A stretch of DNA of 64,000 bases from contig CAKRZE010000011.1 in the NCBI GenBank assembly GCA_934432725.1, positions 1-64,000 of the forward strand. The letters are read 5' to 3'. Below the pieces are notes generated by a model. The model was given only the letters and a program-made list of their open reading frames with translations. It was not told the origin of the DNA and ran no database searches. Positions 8,257-17,067 of this stretch are shown here, in pieces. Source of the stretch: an uncultured Eubacteriales bacterium (GTDB taxonomy: Bacteria; Bacillota; Clostridia; Oscillospirales; CAG-272). How positions within the stretch are numbered: the first letter of the stretch is position 1; each line of letters begins with the position of its first letter. Position numbers and translations under genes: made by a program.

Positions 8257-9003
8257 ATGCAGTTAAATTCATTTTTCCGGGATCATCCCAAGGTCGCCGT
8301 TGCCTTTTCCGGAGGGACAGATTCAGCCTTTCTCCTATATGAAGCAAAGGTCTGCGGCGCCGAGGTCTGCGCCTATTATGTCAAAACCGCATTTCAGCCG
8401 GCATTTGAATTGCAGGACGCCCGGCGGCTCGCGGACACGCTGGGTGTCCGGCTTGAGGTTCTGGATGCCGATATCCTGTCAGACCCGCAAATTACGGATA
8501 ACCCGGGAAACCGCTGCTATTTCTGCAAAAAAAAACTCTTCGGCATCCTTACGGAGGCAGCGGCAAAAGACGGCTTTCCGGTCCTGCTCGACGGGACAAA
8601 CGCCTCGGATGACGAGGGAGACCGCCCGGGCATGCGCGCATTGCGGGAGCTTTCCGTGCGTTCCCCGCTCCGCGAATGCGGTCTGACCAAGGAGCAGATC
8701 CGGAAGCTGTCAAAGGAAGCGGGGCTCTTCACATGGGACAAGCCGGCATATGCCTGCCTTGCCACCCGTATCCCGACAGGAACCCCCATCACCGAAAAAG
8801 CGCTTCATGACACAGAGCAAGCCGAAACGCTCCTGTTTTCCCTTGGATTTCGTGATTTTCGCGTGCGCATGTATCACGGCGCGGCGCGGATTCAGGTCCG
8901 GGAGGAGGCGCTTCCGCTTATCCTCACGCACCGGGAAACCATCCTGACCGAGCTGAAAAAAAGGTACCCGGCAATTCTTTTGGATCTGGAGGTAAGAGCA
9001 TGA
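8257..9003 (+). CDS. larE: LarE, ATP-dependent sulfur transferase for nickel-pincer cofactor
   Basis: LarE inserts sulfur into pyridinium biscarboxylic acid mononucleotide during synthesis of the nickel-pincer nucleotide cofactor. The 248-residue protein has a PP-loop ATPase motif SGGTDS (18-23), then C87 and C90 (RCYFC) and C167 (YACLAT). Some LarE proteins use one sacrificial cysteine. The CxxC plus third cysteine seen here is the arrangement of the type known to hold a [4Fe-4S] cluster and act catalytically. It is the first gene of the lar operon, preceded by AAGGAG; its last four bases overlap larB (ATGA), so the two are translationally coupled. Confidence 0.93.
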   Translation: MQLNSFFRDHPKVAVAFSGGTDSAFLLYEAKVCGAEVCAYYVKTAFQPAFELQDARRLADTLGVRLEVLDADILSDPQITDNPGNRCYFCKKKLFGILTEAAAKDGFPVLLDGTNASDDEGDRPGMRALRELSVRSPLRECGLTKEQIRKLSKEAGLFTWDKPAYACLATRIPTGTPITEKALHDTEQAETLLFSLGFRDFRVRMYHGAARIQVREEALPLILTHRETILTELKKRYPAILLDLEVRA

Positions 9004-9776
9004 ACAGTCCCGTCAGAAAGACCCTTGAGGCACTGAAGGCAGGCGATATCTCGGTCGATGAAGCACTGACCATGCTCAAAATGAAGCCGTTTGAGGACCT
9101 CGGCTATGCCAAGGTCGATCTGCACCGCGGCATCCGTCAGGGAGCCGCAGAGGTGATATACGGCGCAGGAAAGACAGCCGCACAAATGAGCGGCATTGTG
9201 GATTCCCTGCTGAAAAACGGTGTAAAAAACATCCTGATCACACGCCTTTCCGAAGAATCCGCCTCCGTTCTGGCAGAGTCATTTTCCATCGACTACCGGA
9301 GGGATGCCCGGGTCGGAATAATCGGAGAAATCCCAAAGCCTGACGGGATCGGCAAAATCATCATTGCCACCGGCGGAACCTCCGATATCCCTGTGGCAGA
9401 GGAAGCGGCTCTGACTGCCGAAATGCACGGAAATGAAGTTTTGCGGCTCTATGACATCGGTGTGGCTGGGCTGCACCGGCTTCTTTCCCATCTGGAGGAC
9501 ATTATGCAGGCTTCGGTCATTGTCGCAGTTGCCGGCATGGAGGGGGCACTCGCAAGCGTCATTGCGGGACTTGCCGACTGTCCGGTGATTGCCGTTCCCA
9601 CAAGCGTCGGCTACGGTGCCGCGTTCGGCGGCGTGGCTGCACTTCTCTCCATGCTCAATTCCTGTGCAAGCGGCGTCTCCGTTGTCAATATCGACAACGG
9701 CTTCGGCGCGGGCTACCTTGCCGGGATGATCAATCACATGCGCAGCCCGAGGCAATCGGACGAAACGGAAGCTTAG
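9000..9776 (+). CDS. larB: LarB, pyridinium-3,5-biscarboxylic acid mononucleotide synthase
   Basis: LarB carboxylates and hydrolyses nicotinic acid adenine dinucleotide, the first step to the nickel-pincer cofactor. The 258-residue protein has the PurE/AIR-carboxylase-like C-terminal domain (ATGGTSDIPVAEEA near 121-134, then GMEGALASVIAGL and PTSVGYGAAFGG) that defines the family, after an N-terminal helical segment. The ATG overlaps the larE stop. A 471-base spacer separates it from larC, an unusually long gap for one pathway. Confidence 0.93.
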   Translation: MNSPVRKTLEALKAGDISVDEALTMLKMKPFEDLGYAKVDLHRGIRQGAAEVIYGAGKTAAQMSGIVDSLLKNGVKNILITRLSEESASVLAESFSIDYRRDARVGIIGEIPKPDGIGKIIIATGGTSDIPVAEEAALTAEMHGNEVLRLYDIGVAGLHRLLSHLEDIMQASVIVAVAGMEGALASVIAGLADCPVIAVPTSVGYGAAFGGVAALLSMLNSCASGVSVVNIDNGFGAGYLAGMINHMRSPRQSDETEA

Positions 9777-10198
9777 CCGCAAAAACGCCGTCCTGTATTT
9801 TTCACGGAAATACCGCGCCGGAAAGACAGGTGTCGCCGCAGATGGGCTTGCGCAAGGGAACTTTTCTGCAAAACTGCTTCTTTTTGCGGAGTTCATTCCT
9901 CCGAAAGGCGCCGCAGCCCCTTGAAACGGAGCGCGGAATCCATTCTGCGGAAATGAACGCGCCGATCATCCGAAGCTCCCGCGCTGCCGACAGCAAACGG
10001 TGCGGTCCTGTATCATCCGGTCATCCGCTTTCGGGCACATGCCTCACGGGAGGGTCATTCCGCGTTTCGCTGTCAGCCTCCCCCAGGGGGCGCGCTTTTT
10101 CCTCCGGAAATCCGAAAACGCGGCATTATGACCGCAGCTTTCCGGACTTCTTCAGAGCGCGGCGATACCACTGCCGATTTTCTCAAATCAATCTTACG
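9777..10198. other. Long larB-larC spacer, no gene seen
   Basis: The reading frames here have no start signal or protein-like composition. No clear terminator was found, so larC could still be cotranscribed with larEB. Confidence 0.55.
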
Positions 10199-10247
10199 AA
10201 AGGACGCCCTCCTCTGCCGCAGGCAATGCGGGGGCACGGAATTTTAT
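10199..10247 (+). promoter_or_regulatory. Shine-Dalgarno, hairpin, then start codon (larC)
   Basis: AAAGGA (10199-10204) is 43 bases from the ATG. Between them GCCCTC (10206-10211) pairs with GGGGGC (10230-10235) (one T:G pair), and an inner TGCC-GCA-GGCA hairpin nests inside. With the hairpin folded out, about 13 unpaired bases remain between SD and ATG. Confidence 0.5.
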
Positions 10248-11750
10248 ATGAAAACACTGTATCTGGATTGCAGCATGGGCGCGGCAGGCGACATGCTGTC
10301 GGCTGCACTGCTTGAGCTTTTGCCGGACCGCGATGCTTTCCTCCGCTCTTTTCAGGCGCTCGGCATTCCCGGAATCGCCGTTCGGGCGGAGAAAGCGCAG
10401 AAATGCGGCATCACCGGCACACATTTTTCGGTTCTCTGCCACGGTGCGGAAGAATCCGCCGGAGCCGATGCGGACCATGCGGAGGCTTCTGCTGCCGGGG
10501 AAAGCGGCACACAGGAGGCGGATTCTCATTTGACTCACGGCATTCAGTCCCGCACGCCAAAGGAGCATCCGGACACTCACGGCGGAGCCGTACCGAACGC
10601 AGCCCCCTCGCCCTGCGATGACGGAGAGTGCTGCCGGGACGGTCACATGCATGAGGAAACACATCATCATCACGAAGAAGTGCTCGGTCAAAGCCGCATG
10701 CAAAGCGAAGCCTGCGGTCATGTGCATTCACACGGCAACGACCACAACCCGCACGGTGACGGCTCCGCACACATGCACCATACACATGCGCATTCCTCTC
10801 TGCACGACATCACCCATATTGTCTCCGATCACCTTTCCCTGCCCGACAGCGTCCGGAGAGATGTCCTTGCCGTATACGGACTTCTTGCCGAGGCGGAAAG
10901 CCACGCGCACGGCGTACCGGTGCAGGACATCCATTTCCATGAGGTCGGCACACTGGATGCCATCGCAGATATCACCGCCTTCTGTCTTCTGATCCATACG
11001 CTTGCACCGGACGAGATTATCGTTTCTCCCGTCTGTACAGGAAGCGGTCAGGTACGCTGCGCGCACGGTATTCTCCCGGTTCCCGCACCGGCTGCCGCCC
11101 ATCTTCTGCGCGGTATTCCGACCTACAGCGGCACCATCCGGGAGGAACTGTGTACACCGACCGGCGCGGCTCTTTTAAAATATTTTGCAACGGGCTTCGG
11201 ACCCATGCCGGTCATGTGCGTTTCCGCCATCGGATACGGCATGGGCAAAAAGGACCTGCCTGCTGCAAACTGCGTCCGAGCAATGCTCGGAGAAACCGTG
11301 AAAAATCCCCACAGCCTTGAGGAAACGGTCACGGAGCTGTACTGCCAGGTTGACGACATGACCGCAGAGGAGATCGGTTTTGCCTCCGAAACGCTCTTTT
11401 CGGCAGGAGCGCTCGACGTCTTCACGCTGCCGATCGGCATGAAAAAATCCCGCCCCGGAACACTCTTCTGCGTCATTTGCCGGAACGAGGATAAGGATGC
11501 CATGCTTCAGCGCATGTTCAGGCACACCGCCACACTCGGCATCCGCGAAAACAGGGTGCTCCGCCACACGCTCTCCCGTTCGTCTGAAACGATCCGCACG
11601 GAATTCGGTCTTATCCGGAAAAAGAACGCTTCGGGCTTCGGCACATCGCGCGGCAAATATGAATATGAAGATGTCGCGCGCATCGCGCGGGAGCAGGATA
11701 TGACCTTCCGTGAAGCGCTCCGGATGCTGGAAGCAGAGTCGGAGGGCTGA
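10248..11750 (+). CDS. larC: LarC, nickel insertion protein for the pincer cofactor
   Basis: LarC is the CTP-dependent cyclometallase that inserts nickel into the pincer nucleotide. I start the 500-residue protein at the ATG giving MKTLYLDCSMGAAGDM, the family's N-terminus; a longer frame from 10128 adds residues unlike LarC. In lactobacilli LarC is made from two frames by ribosomal frameshifting, but here it is one continuous frame. Residues about 128-193 form a very histidine-rich insert with HHHH and several HxH runs, the expected nickel-binding region but large. HFHEVGTLDAIAD and CTPTGAALL are family landmarks. No larA (lactate racemase) lies in the window. Confidence 0.92.
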   Translation: MKTLYLDCSMGAAGDMLSAALLELLPDRDAFLRSFQALGIPGIAVRAEKAQKCGITGTHFSVLCHGAEESAGADADHAEASAAGESGTQEADSHLTHGIQSRTPKEHPDTHGGAVPNAAPSPCDDGECCRDGHMHEETHHHHEEVLGQSRMQSEACGHVHSHGNDHNPHGDGSAHMHHTHAHSSLHDITHIVSDHLSLPDSVRRDVLAVYGLLAEAESHAHGVPVQDIHFHEVGTLDAIADITAFCLLIHTLAPDEIIVSPVCTGSGQVRCAHGILPVPAPAAAHLLRGIPTYSGTIREELCTPTGAALLKYFATGFGPMPVMCVSAIGYGMGKKDLPAANCVRAMLGETVKNPHSLEETVTELYCQVDDMTAEEIGFASETLFSAGALDVFTLPIGMKKSRPGTLFCVICRNEDKDAMLQRMFRHTATLGIRENRVLRHTLSRSSETIRTEFGLIRKKNASGFGTSRGKYEYEDVARIAREQDMTFREALRMLEAESEG

Positions 11751-12496
11751 GCCCACGATACGGTCAAAAGCCGGATCTGACCGACCGGAGCAGGCAGCAC
11801 TCTCCCTGACCCGGAGCGGAAACATGCGGTGCAGCCCGCCATCCGGAAAACGCTTCCGGACGAAACGCAGTCGGCATTCTCCGGTCCTGCGCCAGTCCGA
11901 ACAAAGCGCTGACGGCTGGCTCCGCCTTGCCTGCAAAGCTGCGGACAAAAAAGAGGTACTCCGCAAAAAGGAGCTTTGGTCAAGCATGCGGCATACACCA
12001 AGAACATAGCTTTCCATGCCGGAAGCCTGCCTGCAAGAGGACGCTTCTGCGGTCCGGGAATAAATCCAAGCTCCCTCCCGGTGCAGCCGGAAAGGCGCAC
12101 GCACGCTTCCAAACATGTCGAACGTCAAACAAAAAGAACCCATCGGAACAAAAATGCGCTGTTTTTGTATCCGATGGGCTTTTCAATTTCGTTTTGGTCC
12201 GCAGTGTTTTTCAAGCCGCGGCATCCGGTGCAAAAAAACAGCCGCCTCGCATGCTTTTCGTTGGAAAACGCCTCAAAACCGGAAACCATACGTCCGCAGT
12301 CCCCGCCTCAAGCCAACCTTCGTTCCTAAAATAGACTGTAAGCGGGCGCGGGAGCCGGTCAGAACGCTTCTTTGTCAGTCTCCTTCCGATAACAGATGCG
12401 CCGTGTATGACTTTTCCGGAAGCTCCGATGCCGCGCCATGCGCAAACGCATATTTTCAAAGATACCGGAAAGAAGCCTGTCTGTGCTGAAAGGCGG
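11751..12496. other. Intergenic, one strong terminator, no gene seen
   Basis: This convergent region lies between larC and the beta-helix gene. Apart from the hairpin at 12131-12184 I see no gene, RNA or repeat. Confidence 0.6.
12131..12184. terminator. Bidirectional terminator
   Basis: CCCATCGGAACAAAAA and TTTTTGTATCCGATGGG form a long stem (12139-12178) with TTTT following on the plus side and TTCTTTTTG on the minus side. It can end both larC and the beta-helix gene. Confidence 0.8.
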
Positions 12497-14170
12497 TCAA
12501 TGCTGCGATGAAGCCTCCTCCGCACGCGCCGACAGCTTTTTCTTCTTCCGGATCAGGAAAAAGGAGAGCGCTCCGGCTGCAAGCACCGTAATACCTCCGA
12601 TCAGCAGCCAGACGATCGGATTTTTGGGCAGCTCATGAACCCTTTTCAGAGTCCCATCCGCCTTCAGCGCATATTTCTGATCTCCGTAAGCCTTGACCTT
12701 TACCTTTCCCGAAGCATCCCGGACATCCTCCCGGCTTCCGGTCAGAAACGGCGCCGCGCTGTCGTAATCCTCCGAAAGCACGCCGTTCTCTGCCTTCCCC
12801 GGCACAATGACCGCAACGGTTTCGGCAGTCAGCTTTCCCTCAACCCGGATAATCCCCTGACCTTCTCCGCTGCCCGGCACAAGCATCACCGAAGCGATAT
12901 CGGAGATACACACGCTTCCCGAAAACGTCAGATACCCCAGATTGCACAGTGCCGTACCCGCCTTGGCTTTGTTGACCAGATAGGTCCCCCCGGATTGTAC
13001 CAGCGTACCCAGATTCATAATACCGCCGCCAGCCTCCGCCGAATTGGACGCCAGCGTTCCTCCGGTCCAGGTACAGACACCGTCTTCCCTGTTGAAAATG
13101 CCGCCGCCCTGCCCGGACGCCGCATTTTCGCTGAAATATCCTGCGGACAGCGTCAGCGTTCCCGCATTATATACGCCCGCACCGGATGCCGCGCTGTTTT
13201 TGTAAATATTCATTCCGTTTATGCCGAGCACCGCGGCATTGTATATACCGCCGCCCTGCTCGGCGGTATTCTGAACCGCCGAACATCCGGAAGCCTCCAT
13301 ATCTGCCGCAATGTATACGCCGCCGCCCTGCTCCGCGCGGTTCTCCGACAGCGCAAATTCCGCAAAAGACACAGCGGAGGCGGCATACAGTCCGCCGCCC
13401 TGCTTTGCCGCGCTCCCTGAAACAATGCCTCCGGCAAGCTCCGCAGTCCCTTCCGCATACAGCCCCCCGCCGCGCTCTGCCGCATAGCAGTCTGCAATGC
13501 TTCCCGAGAGCATCCGGAATGTGCTGCCGGCAGCAATATTGACCCCGCCGCCGTTTCCTGCCGTGCCGCAGCCCAGAATGCTGCCTCCGTCAAAAAGCAC
13601 CTCTCCGCCCTCCAGCCGGATGCAGCCGCCGCTTCTTTTGGAATAGCCGTTTTGCAGAACTGCTCCCGGCATCACCGCAAGCGTTCCGCCCTCAACCGCA
13701 AGCATGGCGCCATCCGATTCTGCGGGATCGAAAAGCGGCTCCTCTGCTTCGCGCATAGCGGCTCCGTTTTCATCTGACCGGCTTATCACATTTCCGGAAA
13801 GCGTAATGTCCGCATAGTCTCCGACGTGCTTTTTGTCTCCCAGCCGCAGAGAGGCTCCGGCTTTGATGACCATCATATCCCCCTCCGCAAAGCCCTTCGT
13901 CACCGTACATCCGGCACCGGTCAGCACATAATCGCCTGCGGCAATCACCAAAGGGCTGTCCAGAATGATATCTGTTTTCAGACATAAGGAATCCGCGAGC
14001 ATTGCTTCTTCTCCGCCCAACGCCTCACAAAGCTCTTCCCGGCTTGAAACCTCTCCGCCCGGCGCATGTACCTTTTTCATTTCAAGCGATTTGAAAGAAA
14101 CCGGAAAAGCCGCAAGCACCGCCGCAAGCACCGCTGCCGAAGCAAATCCGGCAATTATTTTATGCTTCAT
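12497..14170 (-). CDS. Secreted right-handed beta-helix (adhesin-like) surface protein
   Basis: This 557-residue protein is exported and anchored at the surface. Residues 1-27 are a signal peptide. The body has repeated short rungs ending in GGG(I/V)Y and N/S-rich turns (for example KQGGGLYA, EQGGGVYI, EQGGGIYN), typical of a parallel beta-helix. A C-terminal membrane helix (about 518-540) is followed by RKKKK. LPKNP stands just before that helix, where a sortase motif such as LPXTG would be, so it may be a variant sorting signal or a plain membrane anchor. I chose the ATG at 14170; an upstream ATG adds 11 residues before the signal peptide. Function beyond surface binding is unknown. Confidence 0.75.
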   Translation of the reverse strand: MKHKIIAGFASAAVLAAVLAAFPVSFKSLEMKKVHAPGGEVSSREELCEALGGEEAMLADSLCLKTDIILDSPLVIAAGDYVLTGAGCTVTKGFAEGDMMVIKAGASLRLGDKKHVGDYADITLSGNVISRSDENGAAMREAEEPLFDPAESDGAMLAVEGGTLAVMPGAVLQNGYSKRSGGCIRLEGGEVLFDGGSILGCGTAGNGGGVNIAAGSTFRMLSGSIADCYAAERGGGLYAEGTAELAGGIVSGSAAKQGGGLYAASAVSFAEFALSENRAEQGGGVYIAADMEASGCSAVQNTAEQGGGIYNAAVLGINGMNIYKNSAASGAGVYNAGTLTLSAGYFSENAASGQGGGIFNREDGVCTWTGGTLASNSAEAGGGIMNLGTLVQSGGTYLVNKAKAGTALCNLGYLTFSGSVCISDIASVMLVPGSGEGQGIIRVEGKLTAETVAVIVPGKAENGVLSEDYDSAAPFLTGSREDVRDASGKVKVKAYGDQKYALKADGTLKRVHELPKNPIVWLLIGGITVLAAGALSFFLIRKKKKLSARAEEASSQH

Positions 14171-14215
14171 TCCATCAACCGTCCTTTCGCGTATCGAAAG
14201 CATCCTTTCTTTGCA

Positions 14216-14221
14216 ATTATA
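14216..14221 (-). promoter_or_regulatory. Possible -10 of the beta-helix gene
   Basis: A perfect TATAAT is present on the minus strand 45 bases upstream of the start. No good -35 is seen at 17 bases. Confidence 0.4.
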
Positions 14222-15050
14222 TCATCCGGCAAAGCCTTTTCCGCTCCCGGCACAGCCGCCTGCATCAGATCCCGATGGCGGCACAGTCCTCCGGACACCG
14301 TGTGAAAAGCCTGACCAGCCGTATGAAAGCAGCATTTCCATCCCCGGCAAGGGCAGACAATGCGAAAAGCAGCTGCCGCTTCCGGATGCCTGTCTGCCGC
14401 CCGTTTTCGGATCATACCGGCATACGGACCGGTTGATTCCGTAAAAAAACGGTTCCGCGTCCCTGTTCCGGCAGCGGATCGGACAACACGCCGAATGTCT
14501 TTGAATCATTCCGCTTTTCATTCCGCATCCGGCGACCGACCGTCAAAAAGCAGCCGACTGCCTCCGGCAAAAGCGCATCTGCTCCCTGCGATTCCGCTGC
14601 CCGCGCCGCCTCTTTCAAAAAAGCAGGAATGCCACCGGTGCAGCAATTCCCGCCTTTTTAGAAATAACAGCAGCCAATACGTGCCCTTTCCCGATGTCGG
14701 AACCGTTCGCCTGCCCACCGGAGGTCTGTTTTCCCGAATGCAGACGGAACAGCACTTTTTCTGCCGGGTTTACCCGCTGCGCCGCAGGTAAACCCCTTCG
14801 GGCAATATGCCGCCCGCAGCACAAGGTGTTCCCGCGTACGGAGCGTCTGCACCGCAGTGCAGACAGATTGATCCCGCAGCTCTGCATATTGGTCCGGCAG
14901 GCTTTCCGCATACGCCGTTCGACGGTCATTCCCGTCTGCGATCGCTCCGTATGCCTGTCAGCCATCTCCGTCCGCAGGCGTTTCCCGCTTGCCGGGATTC
15001 GGAAAATCACGCAGCCGTTCTATCCGCAAAAATTCGCAGCTTTCCGGACG
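14222..15050. other. Long intergenic region, no gene seen
   Basis: About 830 bases between two minus-strand genes. Reading frames are short and compositionally random. I see no RNA gene, repeat or clear terminator. Confidence 0.55.
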
Positions 15051-15740
15051 TCAGACCACGTTTTTCCCCGCCTTCATATACTTCTCGGACCGCTGAACCT
15101 CTTCATCGGTGATCGGACGTCTCCCGCCGGAATAGCGTGCGTCCGTATAGAGCGGGAACATATAGGCGCTCGGCTCATGCTCCATATTCCATGCGTGCAT
15201 AGTTTCAAGCGGCGTATAGATGGCGCGGAGCTTATAGCCCTTTTTCATCAGCTTATTGATGTATTTGATATAGATAAACCGGATCTTATCCGCATTGCTT
15301 TCCAGCTCGCGCCAGCGCAGCGCCTTTCCGGAGGAGCGGAACCTGCGCATCAGATCATTGTCCTCCATATCAAACACAAACGAGCGCTCGTCCTTGGCTT
15401 TCACCCGTTTCGGCGGATCCGGAATTCCGAGCGCATGCCGGATTGCCTTGGCAATCCTCCCTGCCCCCTCTCCGACCTTTTTGAACACCCAGCCGACCGA
15501 AACCCAGAAATCCTTTTTCAGCTTTTTCGGAATCGCCTTGCGGAGCTTCAGAACCGCCAGAATAAAGCTGATTCCCGTTACCAGTCCAAAAAACTGATGC
15601 AGATACCGCAGATTATTGTTTGTCTCAAGGTCGCAGAATTGCTCCAGATGGTAATAGCCCTGAAGCGCGATCATTCCGGCACAGAAGAAAATCAGAACCT
15701 GGATCAGCAGTTTTCTGTCCCATTGATACCTTGTTTTCAT
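15051..15740 (-). CDS. Membrane protein with DUF4129-like C-terminal domain
   Basis: A 229-residue protein with two membrane helices (about 12-32 and 51-68) and a cytoplasmic domain. The end reads RxxYxKYxxxLxxxGYxxxxxxTPLE, then YTDARYSGG and ITDEEV, the pattern of DUF4129, which is often fused to or next to transglutaminases in MoxR-DUF58 clusters. Its position third after moxR and the DUF58 gene fits that context. The chosen ATG at 15740 begins MKTRYQW; AAAGGA lies upstream at a long distance of about 17 bases, so initiation may be weak. A longer frame to 15989 overlaps the DUF58 gene and is unlikely. Confidence 0.6.
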   Translation of the reverse strand: MKTRYQWDRKLLIQVLIFFCAGMIALQGYYHLEQFCDLETNNNLRYLHQFFGLVTGISFILAVLKLRKAIPKKLKKDFWVSVGWVFKKVGEGAGRIAKAIRHALGIPDPPKRVKAKDERSFVFDMEDNDLMRRFRSSGKALRWRELESNADKIRFIYIKYINKLMKKGYKLRAIYTPLETMHAWNMEHEPSAYMFPLYTDARYSGGRRPITDEEVQRSEKYMKAGKNVV

Positions 15741-15894
15741 GTATAAATGTATGACATCCTTTCTTGTCTTACGGAAGCGGAGCAGGCATTGTAAAGCGCC
15801 TCCCACGCATGAACCGCCATACGCGGCAGGATACCGGTTGAACGCCGTGCTCCTCCGCAGTTCCTCCGGAGAGGAGAACCAAACACGCGGGGGC

Positions 15895-17067
15895 TCAGCC
15901 CTCTCCTTTTTCTCCTGCGGCATCCAGCCGTACAATCTGCACATGGTTGCCGTGCGTCTGGAAACCGATGATCTGATCCTCAATCTCATCGTTTATATAA
16001 GAAGTGAGAATGAAAATCTCGATGTTCTGCATATCGGAGCGAACTCCCTCCTCAAGCATGCTGAGAATGGAGACGCCGACGCTTGCCCGGACCTTTGCCA
16101 TTTCCTTCAGAATTTCCTCCAGATGCAGCTTGCCCGCACCGAGCGGAAAGCTGACCTTCTTCTCGCCCGTCACCAATACGCAGTTTGCTTCAAAGCCGGC
16201 GCGGTACCCCATGTAATTCGCCTCGCGGATAATTGCGGAGGCATAGGAAAGTCCGCGCTCCATCATCTGCTCATACAGTGCGGTCGGAACCGGATTCTCC
16301 GCATCCGGCTGAAAGTTCATGTACACCATTATGGTGCGGTTTGAACAGAAATCGCGTGCATTGACGCGCAGTCCGGCTCCCCCGAGAACCCCGGACTTTG
16401 CCGTCGCCTTGAAATTCACGGAATTAAAAGGGTCTCCGAAACGGTATTCCCGGATTCCGCTGAAGGAAAACGGGTCGGCAAACAGCCGGCGTGTCGTCAC
16501 GCTTTCGCCCGGCATGGTGCTGGAGGGCTTGACCTCATCCCGGAGAGGCACAACGCGGGGATATACATACAGCTCTGCAGGCGCATTGACGTACCGGATC
16601 TTTTTATTGTAGTACATGTCTATCGTCTCAAGCTGATAAAAGCCCCGCTTGGCACATAAGACCTCATGCTTACGCTTGACCCGCATGAACGGAAGCAGAT
16701 GGAACCGGCTCGTCACATACTGCATGGCATGCTTCGGGTCAAACTCCACGTCCTTCAGACGGATCCCGTTGTAAATATACGACTCGATATCGATGAAAAA
16801 AATCGGCAGCCAGCTGCGGTTTGTAATCGTTTCGGTCAAAATCACATATTCCGATTCATACACACCCTTCTCGGAAAACTCACGTGTGTATTCGATCCGC
16901 TGCACCATTTTATCCTTCAGCTTGTAATAGATAAAATACAGAACAACAAGAAGAATCAGCACCGCGATACCGATCACGATCCGCTTGATCCAGCCGGATT
17001 CGATCAGACGGTTCACAAAGCCGACAAAGCCGTTATCCGCCGTCTGCGTCATAAACAGCTCTGTCAT
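15895..17067 (-). CDS. DUF58 domain protein of a MoxR cluster
   Basis: A 390-residue protein with one membrane helix near residues 28-49, a beta-rich middle, and the DUF58 signature RRLFADPFSFSGIREYRFGD followed by a VNFKATAK block and a von Willebrand-like end. Such proteins work with MoxR ATPases in assembling or activating envelope complexes. The start overlaps the moxR stop by four bases (ATGA), showing coupled translation. A second ATG five codons on is possible. Confidence 0.88.
   Translation of the reverse strand: MTELFMTQTADNGFVGFVNRLIESGWIKRIVIGIAVLILLVVLYFIYYKLKDKMVQRIEYTREFSEKGVYESEYVILTETITNRSWLPIFFIDIESYIYNGIRLKDVEFDPKHAMQYVTSRFHLLPFMRVKRKHEVLCAKRGFYQLETIDMYYNKKIRYVNAPAELYVYPRVVPLRDEVKPSSTMPGESVTTRRLFADPFSFSGIREYRFGDPFNSVNFKATAKSGVLGGAGLRVNARDFCSNRTIMVYMNFQPDAENPVPTALYEQMMERGLSYASAIIREANYMGYRAGFEANCVLVTGEKKVSFPLGAGKLHLEEILKEMAKVRASVGVSILSMLEEGVRSDMQNIEIFILTSYINDEIEDQIIGFQTHGNHVQIVRLDAAGEKGEG

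Noticed and set aside
14694..15746. 350-codon plus-strand frame
   Set aside because: Antisense to the DUF4129-like gene, with no start signal and random composition.
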